Assembly: GCA_963760935.1 (NCBI GenBank)
Contig: CAVXFB010000007.1
Location: 248,001-312,000, forward strand
Direction: 5' to 3'
Length of the DNA stretch: 64,000 bases
Source: CAVXFB01 sp963760935
GTDB taxonomy: Bacteria > Planctomycetota > Planctomycetia > Pirellulales > Thermoguttaceae
The notes beneath the pieces were generated by a model. That model did no database searches and had not been told where the DNA came from. It worked only from the letters and a program-made list of their open reading frames with translations. The position numbers and the translations under genes were made by a program. Below, piece by piece: positions 38,808 to 48,540 of this stretch (its first letter is position 1; the number at the start of each line of letters is the position of its first letter).

Positions 38808-40834
38808 CTACTGAAGCACCAAAAATCGATCACCCGCGTTCCCCTCTACCTTGATTAACAAGTTATCCTTGTCCAGTTTGGCCTCGTAGCTCCAATTGTG
38901 CGTAGGGTATTGGCGGATTACCTTGGTCGGCATGTCGTTGCGCGCGGGATGCGAATAGTACACTCGCCGTTCTCGAGCAAGTGCAGGATCCAGCGTTTGG
39001 AAGCTTCCTGGTAAGTGAGTATCGCATGCTTGCTCCGCGGACTGACAGTTGTCGGCAACCGGCCGGCCAGCCGACCCATTACGGAATGCGTAATTGTCGG
39101 ATAATCGAGGCTGGCCAGGTACGCCACAGTTCCACGCCCAAGGCGGCTCTCGTGTAGCAGCGGCCAGGGTTGGCCGGTTTGGTCAATCGCCATTATAGAG
39201 CCTTCGGCCGGTTGCACCTTTACAAATGTGTCGAGCGACAGGCTCGTTTGCTCAGCGATCGCCGACCATTGCGGTTCCTTCGCATGTAGCGTCCAGCCCT
39301 TGAGGCGGCGCTCTACACCGCTATAATGCACGCCCATCTCATCCGCCAGAGCAAAGTCATTCTGTTCATTGCCCTTGGCATCGTGCCGCAGGGCATCGCC
39401 AGCTATCAACAGATTGCCACCATGGCGAACGTACTGTCGCAATGCCTCAAGTTCGTTGGTTGCAAGCCCGGAACTGTTCGGCACAAGTAGCAGTTGGAAC
39501 CGAGAAATCCTTTTCGCCGGGTCGGGAAGATCGAGCGAGTTGACGAACTCTAGCGGCAAGCTGCGATCGAGATAGTAGTCCGTCAGTCTCTTGATTGGCT
39601 GCAAGTAGTCTTGGCGGTCGTACTCTGGATAGCGGAAGCGGGTATTCTCACAATAGACTACGCCAACTGGCGACACCGGAACCGCGCCTTCGAAATACGG
39701 TTGAATCTCGCGAACCATACGGTAGTACGGGGCTAAATTCGATTCATGCCATTTCGTCATCGTCGGGCTCGGTAGTCCGGCGCGAGGATCGGTATGCTTA
39801 TGACCGTAGTACGAATAATTTCGTCCACCCAAGATAAGGCAGAGACGGAAGGCCCGGGGATCTAACGGCAGCGGCGGATCGCACGGCACGTTATTTAGCA
39901 GCCCGTTGATGACTGCCGGCTTGTTTGCAACCCCTTTGTTCAACAACAATTGGAAAGTATCTCCAAACTCGTTGTAGGCAACATCCATCAACCGGCTCAG
40001 GTTCATGTCGTTGCGTTCGGATGCGTTGAGTTGGTTCTGCCAGATCTCGACCGACGGCTTGATGCGCCGGCACACGGCGGCCAGACGCCGAACCGCACGA
40101 CCGGTAGTGGCAATGTAGAATTCGCGCTGCCGTCGCCCCTCGACGCCGTGCCACTGCGGAATTTCTTCTCCGTACAGTTCGCGATAAAACGCACGGCAGC
40201 CGGCGCACGTGCAACCCGGCGCCGTTGTGAGGATGTCCCAGCGCAAGCCGTCGACCGGATACTTTTCCAGCACTTCGCGCGTGTAGCCTTCGACCATATC
40301 GAGATAGCCTGGTGCGTTCAGACAGATCGCGGCGTTATCAAGGTCGTCAAAGCTGCCATCCGGATTGGGCGTGCCGTGGACGAAGTCCTTTCCCTGGTTG
40401 TCTCGCATGTACTTCCAGTTCCAGTTGAGCGTAATGTAGCCGAATGCGGCGATCTTTCTGCGATGCAGCTGCTCAATGACGTCTCCGAACCAATCGCCTT
40501 TCATGCCGGGGAATTTCTCACCGATTTTCGTGTTGTACGTGCAATAGCCGTGGTGCGGCACCGCCATGACCACGGTACCATCGAGTTTGATCTTCGCGCA
40601 GAATACGGCGAACTCTGCCGGATCAGCTTGACTGAGAAACTCAGGAATCTGATCTTCGCGACGCGCCACCCAACTCCAGTCGAAATTGAACTGGCGAAAA
40701 CAGTGGCTTGGCCCCTTGGGACGATACTCCGCCACTGTCTGGAACGGGGCAAACCACGCCTTTTCCGTCGGCTCGTCAGCCATCGTCGACCGGCAGCATG
40801 CCAGAAGTACAAGAAACGCCAATGATGTTCGCAT
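38808..40834 (-). CDS. Secreted glycoside-hydrolase-like protein, frameshift at 38941-38946
   Basis: About 675 aa when read through one indel. Signal peptide MRTSLAFLVLLACCRSTMA; a predicted TIM-barrel region (residues about 30-330: RQFNFDWSWVARRED, VDGLRWDILTTAPGCTC, EIWQNQLNAS). A flavodoxin-like or trimerisation-type domain follows (RFQLLLVPNSSGL...LRQYVRHGGNLLIAGDA), as in beta-galactosidase families with such accessory domains. The open frame stops at 38918 with ATTCRPR, but the neighbouring frame continues NDMPTKVIRQYP...FLVLQ to 38808, so one base appears lost in the CGCGCG run. Start 40834 has GGAGG nine bases upstream. The substrate is unknown. Confidence 0.75.
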
Positions 40835-40930
40835 CAGTATCGCCTCCACGCCGACGGGAGCACCTCAACACCTGCCACCGCGCAGGATGGCAAGGGATGA
40901 GGCAACGGTATCGACTATACTCAGACATCG

Positions 40931-41674
40931 CTACTGCATGGAAATCGCACGACCCAACGGTTGCAGAATATGCTCGATGACGTGGTTGTCGATCGTCTCG
41001 TGGCACAATTGCCTCAATCGGTCGAGCGTCTCGACAAACGTCTTGTCGGGGGCCAAGCTGCCGTACTGCCGAGCCGTTACATAAACGCTAAGTTGCTCCT
41101 CGGGATACTCCCCCATCCGAACCTGGTACGCATTGGTCCGCGTTTCCACGCTAATCCGCAATTGCATGCGGCACTCCGCGTCCATAGCAACTGTCACCGA
41201 CGGCTCGTAATTAATAACCGTGGCGCCGGGAATTTCCAACGCCCGCTCCATCGACGGACTTACACCCAACACTTCTGCCATGAGTTGATTATGGTTGCCG
41301 CGATAGGTAAAATCAAAACCGAAGAGCAGATCGAGCGCTTCACAATCCAACGGGCTGACCGACAACGTGTAGGGCGCCAAGTCGAGAATCAGCTTGTGCT
41401 GGTCCATCGCCCCGTCGATGGAATCGGGGTTCACCTGACCGGAACATACTCGCCGCGGCTCGATGGTACACCAGCGATAGGTGCCTTGATCTTTGTCCTC
41501 CTCCAACACGAAATCCCCCCGCTCCCGACTATAAAAGTTCCGCATCGTCGGATAGGTCTTCTGAATGCGTTCAAAGAAATGCAACACGGTTTCCCGATTG
41601 GCGGGCAGTTCCATCTCGGTGCCGAGATTCATATTGACGTAGAAATCGTCGCACAAGGAGCCGTAACGATACAT
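40931..41674 (-). CDS. Conserved-looking protein of unknown function
   Basis: 247 aa, soluble, no signal peptide or membrane segment. No motif was recognised. The composition is ordinary, with alternating strands (YRYGSLCDDFYVNMNLGTEMELP, LILDLAPYTLSVSPLDCEALDLLFGFDFTYRGNHNQ). It is rich in acidic residues. It lies upstream of the glycosidase-like gene on the same strand and divergent from ogt. Real coding is supported by length and codon regularity. Confidence 0.6.
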   Translation of the reverse strand: MYRYGSLCDDFYVNMNLGTEMELPANRETVLHFFERIQKTYPTMRNFYSRERGDFVLEEDKDQGTYRWCTIEPRRVCSGQVNPDSIDGAMDQHKLILDLAPYTLSVSPLDCEALDLLFGFDFTYRGNHNQLMAEVLGVSPSMERALEIPGATVINYEPSVTVAMDAECRMQLRISVETRTNAYQVRMGEYPEEQLSVYVTARQYGSLAPDKTFVETLDRLRQLCHETIDNHVIEHILQPLGRAISMQ

Positions 41675-41803
41675 TCCGATTGCCTTTCTTGGCCAGATGA
41701 CGACGCGGCGATCGGCTCACGTCCCCACCAAGCTCGAATTTACAGAGTATAGGGCTCCGCAGTACAACATGTCAAAGGTGGGCAAGATGTGGAAGCAATC
41801 AGC

Positions 41804-42313
41804 ATGTCGACCTATGAAATCTTGACTTTTCCCAGCCGACTGGGCTGGATGGCAGTTGTTTCCGCTGGAACCACTGTTAAACAGCTTACCTTCGGACACC
41901 GAAGCGCCGCCGCAGCGAAGGCAGCGCTCGACCCGTGGCTATCGGCCGAGGCAACACTTGGCGACGCGATGCGCCCACTGGCCGCTCGGCTGCAAGCCTA
42001 CGCCGAGGGCTCCCCGGACAATTTCCACGATGTTCGCGTTGACCTGCGGCTGGCCACCGAGTTTCAACGCCGGGTCATAGCGCAGTGCCGTCGAGTCAAA
42101 TACGGCGAGACAACCACCTACGCAGAACTGGCCGCGAGGGCCGGATACGAAGGAGCAGCCCGAGCGGTTGGCAATTGCATGGCGGCCAACAGTGTCCCGC
42201 TGATTGTTCCATGCCATCGGGTGGTTCGGGCTGACGGTCGCCTAGGCTACTACTCGGCCGAGGGGGGCACGGAAACGAAACGTCGGCTATTAGTGCTCGA
42301 GTGCGCAGAATGA
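41804..42313 (+). CDS. ogt: Methylated-DNA-[protein]-cysteine S-methyltransferase
   Basis: 169 aa. The C-terminal DNA-binding/active-site domain is complete: ATEFQRRVIAQCRRVKYGETTTYAELAARAG, RAVGNCMAANSVPLIVPCHRVV, with the alkyl-acceptor Cys in PCHRV. It repairs O6-alkylguanine by irreversible self-alkylation. The N-terminal domain is short, as in Ogt, and lacks an Ada-type zinc domain. ATG 41804 is chosen over the upstream GTG at 41789. Confidence 0.9.
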   Translation: MSTYEILTFPSRLGWMAVVSAGTTVKQLTFGHRSAAAAKAALDPWLSAEATLGDAMRPLAARLQAYAEGSPDNFHDVRVDLRLATEFQRRVIAQCRRVKYGETTTYAELAARAGYEGAARAVGNCMAANSVPLIVPCHRVVRADGRLGYYSAEGGTETKRRLLVLECAE

Positions 42314-42426
42314 TCTAGAATTGAGCGTCCGTTTTCGGCAGAATACCGCCGCTTTCCGGACCATAGTGCCCCCTCTCTATGAAGACGGGGCGATGCACAG
42401 CCGCAACCTGCTTACTACACCCTGCT

Positions 42427-42663
42427 ATGCCCGCCACGCAAAACGCCTCTTGGGACGTCCAGCGCCGCAGTGACGGGGCTGTTTTGGTCCGGGTCCATTC
42501 GTGTGACCGCCAGGGGCACCGCTTGCCCGACGCCGTGTTCGCGTTCCGCGCGGGAGACCCGCAGTACGACTATTGGCATCGCCAACTCGACGATCGGACG
42601 CCGGGGCTAGCCGCCGCGCTCGGCGGAAACGTCAATCATGGTTGCTCTATGCAACAACGCTAA
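42427..42663 (+). CDS. Small hypothetical protein
   Basis: 78 aa from the ATG 42427. It has a beta-like pattern (WDVQRRSDGAVLVRVHSCDRQGHRLPDAVFAFRAGDPQYDYWHRQL) that looks like real protein. No domain was recognised. An in-frame ATG at 42379 would add 16 residues. It lies between ogt and the ceramidase-like gene. Confidence 0.45.
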   Translation: MPATQNASWDVQRRSDGAVLVRVHSCDRQGHRLPDAVFAFRAGDPQYDYWHRQLDDRTPGLAAALGGNVNHGCSMQQR

Positions 42664-42763
42664 TAATTGACATTAGGGCATCAGCGGCTATACTGGCCAT
42701 CATCCCGCCTGTTTTGTCCGCCGGCTTTTGCGACTCGCCTTGATCGTATCCCCGGAGTCGACC

Positions 42764-44125
42764 ATGCCCGTATTGTCCCCAATGGTGACCCTCGCATTAC
42801 TTTGCCTGACTGCCGCCCCGGCGATGTGCGATTTGCCGGGCGAAACGACGCGTGTCTGCGCCTTTCGCGCCGATATCACGCCTCCCTTGGGCCAACCGAT
42901 GTTCTCGTGCGATCCGCTTCGCACAGTCGAGCAGCCACTGTGGGCGAAAGGGATAGTATTAGAGGCGGCGGGGCAACGCTACGTCCTTTGCGCCTTGGAT
43001 TGGTGTCTGTTGTCCAACGGCTCGTACGACGCAATGCGCAACGCGATTGCCGCTGCGGCCGGCACGGTGCCCGAACATGTGGCGGTGCAGACCGTGCACC
43101 AGCATACGGCCCCGCTGGTCGACATGGATGCGCAGAAGCTACTGGCCGCGGCAGGCGCCTCAAATCTGAATCTCGATCCGAAGTCCTTCGACGCCATCCG
43201 GCAACGCGTCGTAGCAGCGATCCGGCGATCCCTAAATGAGTTCCAAATCGTTGATCGCATCGGAGTCGGACAGGCGAAGGTTGATCGCGTGGCGTCCAGC
43301 CGACGGCCTGTCGACGCATCCGGCAAGATTGTCGTGCGCCTTTCCAAGTGCGAAAGCTCGGAGACTCGAGCAATGCCCGAGGGGAAGATCGATCCTTACC
43401 TGAAGACGATCACATTGGCACACGGTGAGCGGCCTTTGGTGCGGCTTCACTATTATGCAACGCATCCGCAGACTAGCTACGGCGACGGGCGGGCGTCAAG
43501 CGACATGGTCGGGGATGCCCGCGAGGCGCTGGAGCAGAAGGAGAATGTTCCTCAGATATATTTCAACGGCTGTGGTGGTGATATCACGGTCGGCAAGTAT
43601 AACGATGGTTCGCCGTCATGTCGCGCCGATTGCTCCAAGCGGCTCTTGGCCGGTATGGAGGCGGCCGTGGCAGCGACCCGTTTTGTCAATGTTGGACCGA
43701 TCCGTTGGCGCACTTATTCACTGCTGCTTCCCGCCAGAAGCGACGGCGACTTCCACGTCGATAAGGCGGCCGCGCGCACGAAAGACACCGCCTATGCGCC
43801 CGTGCTGCGGGTCTATTTTGGCGCGGCGTGCGTCGCGTTCCACCAACGCAGCCAGCGGCCGATCGAGTTGACGTCGTTGGAACTGGGCGACATCCATATC
43901 ATACACCTGCCGGGCGAGCCGATGGTCTGCTTTCAACAGTTTGCTCAAGCCTTGAAGCCAAATGCGTTTGTGGCTGTGGCCGGTTATGGCGATGCCGGCC
44001 CCGGCTATCTCTGCCCCACAATCGCCTTTAGTGAAGGGGGCTACGAGCCAACGGCCTCCCGCGTCAAGCCAGAGTCTGAGCCGTTGCTGAAAAAAGCAAT
44101 CGCCGCATTGCTCGGAGCGGAGTAG
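42764..44125 (+). CDS. Secreted neutral/alkaline ceramidase-like N-terminal domain protein
   Basis: 453 aa from the ATG 42764, which gives a signal peptide (MVTLALLCLTAAPAMC). The domain follows the neutral/alkaline ceramidase pattern: AFRADITPPLG at the mature start, LWAKGIVLEAAGQRYVLCALDW, TVHQHTAPLVD (putative metal His) and HYYATHPQTSYGDG (conserved His). Related proteins in planctomycetes are of unknown substrate; amide hydrolysis on a lipid or sugar is a guess. It begins an apparently co-directional run with the next two genes (65 bases to the next start). Confidence 0.8.
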   Translation: MPVLSPMVTLALLCLTAAPAMCDLPGETTRVCAFRADITPPLGQPMFSCDPLRTVEQPLWAKGIVLEAAGQRYVLCALDWCLLSNGSYDAMRNAIAAAAGTVPEHVAVQTVHQHTAPLVDMDAQKLLAAAGASNLNLDPKSFDAIRQRVVAAIRRSLNEFQIVDRIGVGQAKVDRVASSRRPVDASGKIVVRLSKCESSETRAMPEGKIDPYLKTITLAHGERPLVRLHYYATHPQTSYGDGRASSDMVGDAREALEQKENVPQIYFNGCGGDITVGKYNDGSPSCRADCSKRLLAGMEAAVAATRFVNVGPIRWRTYSLLLPARSDGDFHVDKAAARTKDTAYAPVLRVYFGAACVAFHQRSQRPIELTSLELGDIHIIHLPGEPMVCFQQFAQALKPNAFVAVAGYGDAGPGYLCPTIAFSEGGYEPTASRVKPESEPLLKKAIAALLGAE

Positions 44126-44190
44126 CTGGTTCTGCTGCGATGTCATGGGATAATCTACCAATCAATTTTGCTAACTGCGGAGATTCTTCA

Positions 44191-45573
44191 ATGCGAGCTG
44201 TGAGCGTGAATGTCATTGGCCGATCGTTTGGGGTGTCCGTTAGTTTGTGCATTGTCCTTATCTGCGCCGGAGGTGCCATGTCCCAAGACAATTCACCGAG
44301 GCTGCTGGCGAAAACCTACGATTCTGGTTTCAAACTGTCGCACGATACCTATAATGGCATGGGAGCCGCCAGCGACGGCAAAATCTACTATATTCTCTGT
44401 TCGCAGGCGCTCGACGTCGCCGGCCAGATGTACGCATACGACCCCGCAACACAGGCGATTCGCCATGTCGGCGATCTGACGGGGGCGTGCGGCGAAAAGG
44501 GCATGAAGGCTGTGGCCCAGGGTAAGAGCCATGTGACGTTTGTCGAATCCCATGGACGGCTCTACTTCGCCACCCATACCGGCTATTACGCCATCATTGA
44601 CGACATGGAGAAGATTGGCCCGCCGCCGCCAGGTTGGAAGCCCTACCAAGGCGGCCACTTTCTCTCCTACGACTTGGCCACTGGTCAGTTCGAGAATCTG
44701 GCCATTGCGCCGGGCGGCGAGGGAATCATCACCATGAACATGGACACACAACGCGGCCGGTTGTATGGACTCACATGGCCGACTGGCCGATTCCTTCGCT
44801 ACGATCTGGCAACAAAAGAATTGAAGGATATTGGCCCAACCTGCCAACGCGGCGAAGACGGCAAGGGTGCCACATATCGCACTGTATGCCGCTCGTTTGT
44901 AATCGATCCGCGCGACGGCTCGGTCTATTTCAGCACGGGCGACGGCATCATCTACCGCTACCGCTATGATGCAGACGCTCTAGAAAAGGTCGACGGCGAA
45001 GATCTGAAGAAGGATTACTTCGGCCTGTACGATCCGACGAATCCCGGGCATATGGCCTATAATTGGCGCCAAGTCGTGTGGCACAACGGCGAAAGTGTCG
45101 TTTACGGCGTCCATGGCAACTCCGGCTACCTGTTTCGCTTTGACCCTCGCGTACCCCGCGTGACGGTGCTCGACCGGCTCACCTCGCTTCCTTCGCAGCG
45201 TAGCGGCATGTATGATCAGTTTAGCTACGGCTATCTCGGCTTCACCCTCGGACCCGACGGGCGCACGCTCTACTATCTCACGGGCGGACCGATCTATATC
45301 AACGGCAAGCGGCTGGCCGGAAAGGATTCGACGGGCAAGGGCGAGGCCAAGGGTCTTGAGGACTTGCATCTAGTCACGTACGATATTCCTACGTCCAGAT
45401 ACATCGATCACGGCGCGATCTTTTTCGCTGATGGTCAGCGGCCGCTCTACGTCAACTCGATCGCGGTTGGCAAGGACGGCACGGTCTACACCCTTGGTCG
45501 GATCACTGTCGACGGACACACCAGGACTGACCTGATTGCTATTCCGGCAAAATCCATTGTTCTTAACCAATGA
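44191..45573 (+). CDS. Exported beta-propeller-like protein
   Basis: 460 aa from the ATG 44191 (GGAG eight bases before); the signal peptide ends near AGGAMSQ. The sequence is a series of four- to five-strand repeats (KIYYILCSQALDVAGQMYAYDPATQAIRH; RLYGLTWPTGRFLRYDLATKELKDIG; SVYFSTGDGIIYRYRYDADALEKVD) typical of beta-propellers. No catalytic motif is identified. The stop overlaps an in-frame ATG of the following gene (ATGA at 45570), so the two are probably coupled. Confidence 0.7.
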   Translation: MRAVSVNVIGRSFGVSVSLCIVLICAGGAMSQDNSPRLLAKTYDSGFKLSHDTYNGMGAASDGKIYYILCSQALDVAGQMYAYDPATQAIRHVGDLTGACGEKGMKAVAQGKSHVTFVESHGRLYFATHTGYYAIIDDMEKIGPPPPGWKPYQGGHFLSYDLATGQFENLAIAPGGEGIITMNMDTQRGRLYGLTWPTGRFLRYDLATKELKDIGPTCQRGEDGKGATYRTVCRSFVIDPRDGSVYFSTGDGIIYRYRYDADALEKVDGEDLKKDYFGLYDPTNPGHMAYNWRQVVWHNGESVVYGVHGNSGYLFRFDPRVPRVTVLDRLTSLPSQRSGMYDQFSYGYLGFTLGPDGRTLYYLTGGPIYINGKRLAGKDSTGKGEAKGLEDLHLVTYDIPTSRYIDHGAIFFADGQRPLYVNSIAVGKDGTVYTLGRITVDGHTRTDLIAIPAKSIVLNQ

Positions 45574-45581
45574 GGCAAATT

Positions 45582-46538
45582 ATGAGTTGTGCATATCTTC
45601 GCTTTCGTCGGGCACACCGTTCCCATGCTATCCTGTGCGAAACGACGATCCGTTGCACCGGCGTCGGCATCCTGACCGGGTTGTTGCTGCTTGCCCCGAT
45701 TGCTCTGGCGGTTGCGGCCGATGGTCCGACAGGCGCCGCACAGCAGTCGCCACCTGCCCGATTGACATCGCTCACCAATCCCTTGGCGATTCGGATGATG
45801 AACTATGGCAAATATATGGAGGCCGCATGGACGCATTTGCCATCGATTGGAATGCACTACGTATTCTTAGCAGTGCCCGCGCCGGCAGAGGTGCCTGCGC
45901 TTGAACAGAAGCTTGCTAGTCACCACCTCCACCCACTAGTGCTCCGCGGCGATACCGACATGGGACGAGAGTCGTGCATCGATGAGTTGGCCGGCCAACT
46001 TGCCGTATGCGAGAAGATGGGCGTCAAGTATATGTTCCTTACGCCGGGGAAACACGTAGGCGTCGGCAAAGAAGTCGTGTATGAGCGGCTGCGCAAGGCC
46101 GGCGACATTGCCCGCAAGCACGGCGTGACCATCGTTTTGGAAACGCACCCTGACTTGGGAACCAATGGAGACGTCCACTTGGAAACAATGCGGCAGGTGA
46201 ACCACCCAAATGTCCGCGTTAATTTTGATACCGGAAACATCACTTTCTACAACCACGGGACTGATGCCGTTACGGAGTTGAAGAAGATTATCGACTACGT
46301 TGCTACGGTCGAATTGAAGGACCACAACGGCAAGTACATGGACTGGAACTTCCCGCCCCTCGGCAAGGGAGTCGTCAACTTTCCCGCAATCCTAAAGATC
46401 CTCGAAGAGCATCACTTCAAAGGGCCCATTACCATGGAAGTGGAAGGCGTCCAGGGTGTGACGATGGACGAAGCCCAGACAAAGCAGTATATTGCGGAGT
46501 CTGTTAAGTACATCCAGTCCCTGGGTAATTTCCAATAG
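45582..46538 (+). CDS. Exported sugar phosphate isomerase/epimerase-like TIM-barrel protein
   Basis: 318 aa with an N-terminal hydrophobic signal (near residue 30-46). It is an AP_endonuc_2/xylose-isomerase-like barrel: GMHYVFLAVPAP, VCEKMGVKYMFLTPGKH, GVTIVLETHPDLGTN, RVNFDTGNITFYN, VATVELKDHNGK and PITMEVEGVQG carry the usual metal-site Glu, Asp and His positions. It probably isomerises a sugar or inositol derivative outside the cytoplasm. ATG 45582 has GAGG upstream; an ATG at 45570 overlaps the preceding stop. Confidence 0.82.
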   Translation: MSCAYLRFRRAHRSHAILCETTIRCTGVGILTGLLLLAPIALAVAADGPTGAAQQSPPARLTSLTNPLAIRMMNYGKYMEAAWTHLPSIGMHYVFLAVPAPAEVPALEQKLASHHLHPLVLRGDTDMGRESCIDELAGQLAVCEKMGVKYMFLTPGKHVGVGKEVVYERLRKAGDIARKHGVTIVLETHPDLGTNGDVHLETMRQVNHPNVRVNFDTGNITFYNHGTDAVTELKKIIDYVATVELKDHNGKYMDWNFPPLGKGVVNFPAILKILEEHHFKGPITMEVEGVQGVTMDEAQTKQYIAESVKYIQSLGNFQ

Positions 46539-46561
46539 TCAGGGGAAGCGGGGAGTTCTTC

Positions 46562-47896
46562 GTGGAAATCATCGAGTTGATCACCATCGTCGCCATGGTG
46601 ATCTTCAATGGAGTTTTCGCCGGCTACGAGATCGCCCTGGCCGCCGTCACGGTCGCTCGTTTGCAAATCATGGCCCGCGAAAACCGGGCTGGCGCGAAAG
46701 CCGCCCTGTACATGAAGGAGAACATGGAAGCCAGCCTGGCCGCCGTGCAGTTGGCGATCACGCTGCTGGCGGCAATCGCGGCAGCGATCGGCGGCCTTGG
46801 GGCGGCGGAGTTCATTAAGCCGTATTTCCGGGAAAATCTCGGACTATCGCCCGCATTTTCGGCCGTTCTCGCCATCGCGTTGGTCGTGGTGCCGTTGACG
46901 CTCTTCACCATGATGTTCGGCGAGTTGATACCGAAGGTGTTTTCGCTGCGCAACAAGGAGTGGGTCTGCCTCCGGCTCTCGCCGGTGATGCGATGGTTTT
47001 GCTTCAGCGTCTGGCCGGCGGTGTGGATGTTCGAAGGCGCCGTGCGGGGGATTATGCGTTGGACAGAACGGCGTTGGCGGCCATGGACGGATCCCTCTGT
47101 GAAGCGTGAAGCGATCGAACTCTTAGAACTGCGAGCGCACGCCGCCTATGCCCGGGCCTCGCGCGTGATCGGCGAGCAGCAAGAGGCGATTATCCTCGGC
47201 GCCGCTCGCTTGTCGAGCCGCACGGTGCAGGAGATTATGCTGCCCGCCGACCACATCACGATGCTCAACGTCAGTGCGTCGCTCGAAGAAAGCCTGATCG
47301 CGGCCCATCTCGAAATGCACACGCGGTTTCCTGTGGCAGAGCGGGCCGGCGATCCACAATCCATCCTGGGCTACGTCAATTTCAAAGATCTCGTGGCCCT
47401 GATGCGGCTGAGCCGGCCGCACGGAGCGTCGCTACACTCAGTCCTTCGCCCTATGCCCAGTCTGCCTGCCGATCTGACGCTGACCGGCTGCCTGGAACGG
47501 ATGATCCATGAGCATACGCATATCGCGCTGGTCCGTGACAAGGCCGGCCGCGTCGTGGGATTGATCACGCTGGAAGATATTCTCGAAGAACTTGTCGGCG
47601 AGATCGAAGATGAGTACGATCGGTTGCCCGTTCATATCGTTCCGTCGGGCCAGGCTTGGGTTGTCGGCGGCGCGGTGCCCTTAGCGCGGCTGAAAGAACT
47701 GACGGGCATCGATCTGGCAGCCCATCTCTCGGGCAAACGAGTCGGTGTCGGACCGCGACATGTGAGCGACTGGGCCATTCTTCATTTGCAGCGGCCACCT
47801 CGCGGCGGCGACATCATCGAGACGGCCGGCCTACGCGTCATTGTCCGTAAGGTCCGCCGCCACAAAGTGCTCGAAGCCCAAGTCGGGCGCGCGTAA
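46562..47896 (+). CDS. CNNM/HlyC/CorC-family transporter (DUF21 plus CBS pair)
   Basis: 444 aa. The GTG start at 46562 has GGGGAG upstream. The N-terminal DUF21/CNNM membrane domain has three to four helices (IVAMVIFNGVFAGYEIAL; VQLAITLLAAIAAAIGGL; FTMMFGELIPKVF near 118-130). Two CBS domains follow (IMLPADHITMLN...TRFPVAERAG; LVRDKAGRVVGLITLEDILEELVGEIEDEYD) and a CorC_HlyC C-terminal domain. The family is linked to magnesium or other cation export. The gene is 23 bases after the TIM-barrel gene. Confidence 0.88.
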   Translation: MEIIELITIVAMVIFNGVFAGYEIALAAVTVARLQIMARENRAGAKAALYMKENMEASLAAVQLAITLLAAIAAAIGGLGAAEFIKPYFRENLGLSPAFSAVLAIALVVVPLTLFTMMFGELIPKVFSLRNKEWVCLRLSPVMRWFCFSVWPAVWMFEGAVRGIMRWTERRWRPWTDPSVKREAIELLELRAHAAYARASRVIGEQQEAIILGAARLSSRTVQEIMLPADHITMLNVSASLEESLIAAHLEMHTRFPVAERAGDPQSILGYVNFKDLVALMRLSRPHGASLHSVLRPMPSLPADLTLTGCLERMIHEHTHIALVRDKAGRVVGLITLEDILEELVGEIEDEYDRLPVHIVPSGQAWVVGGAVPLARLKELTGIDLAAHLSGKRVGVGPRHVSDWAILHLQRPPRGGDIIETAGLRVIVRKVRRHKVLEAQVGRA

Positions 47897-47988
47897 AAAC
47901 GTCTCTTCCGTTACTCCCCTCTCCCGCCGGAAGAGAGTTAGCGCGGCGTCTCTGAAATAGGGTGTTGTATGCTGCAAAGACTAGGTAA

Positions 47989-48057
47989 CGTGGGTGCCAC
48001 TGCTGCTTGCCCAGCAGTGCTGACTCGCGGTTGGACAAGCCAGCCGTGGCACCCACG
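47989..48057. repeat. Dispersed palindromic element
   Basis: Perfect 12-bp arms CGTGGGTGCCAC (47989-48000) and GTGGCACCCACG (48046-48057) around an inner part that itself can fold (CTGCTG...CAGCAG). It has the form of a planctomycete interspersed repeat. Noncoding. Confidence 0.7.
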
Positions 48058-48089
48058 ATAAATTGCCGTCCGTGTGAGACATTACACTA

Positions 48090-48325
48090 GCGCTTTGGAC
48101 CGAGGGGACGAAAAGCCCGGCGACAACCGGGGCAGTAGCAATCGTGCTCGTTCAGCAGCACTTCCAAGCTGCCGCATCACCCGCCGCCAGGGCGAGGGCC
48201 GCGATCAACGTGAAGCGTGCTTCGACCTCATGGGCCTTCGGCAGGTCTCCTTCCGACAGACATCTCTGCACCGCCTCGCGAACCGCCCGCCCCAAATGTT
48301 CCTAAAATTGACCGATGGCTGCCAT
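48090..48325 (-). pseudogene. ISKra4-type transposase remnant, second copy with deletion
   Basis: Complementary to the + strand, the frame from the ATG at 48325 reads MAAIGQF, stop, EHLGRAVREAVQRCLSEGD...TLIAALALAAGD, matching the copy at 38292. It then jumps to WKCC and the DNA equivalent of CPGCRRAF, missing the first zinc-type Cys pair by an internal deletion. At the point where the first copy has TAG this one has CAG. Confidence 0.65.
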
Positions 48326-48540
48326 CCTTGGCTTCCTCTCTTATGCACCTTGTCACCAAGCCGAGTCTCGCGACCCCAATTCCCCCCCTCTCGATAACAT
48401 AAATCCCGTCACCGCGCACAGTGCAAGGTGCGCTCCGCTTGTCCACGGCTCGGAACTGGCATTTGTGGATTCGGGGATCGATGATACGATCCCGTCCAAG
48501 ATTGAAGCATCGAACACCACCGCGCATCAGGAGACTCGCC

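Larger units (their letters stand above)
47897..48540. other. Noncoding region with two decayed or repetitive elements
   Basis: The stretch contains a palindromic repeat (47989-48057), an ISKra4-like relic (48090-48325) and an inverted repeat GGGATCG/CGATCCC (48474-48480/48487-48493) ahead of the next gene. No other coding region is supported. Confidence 0.5.
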
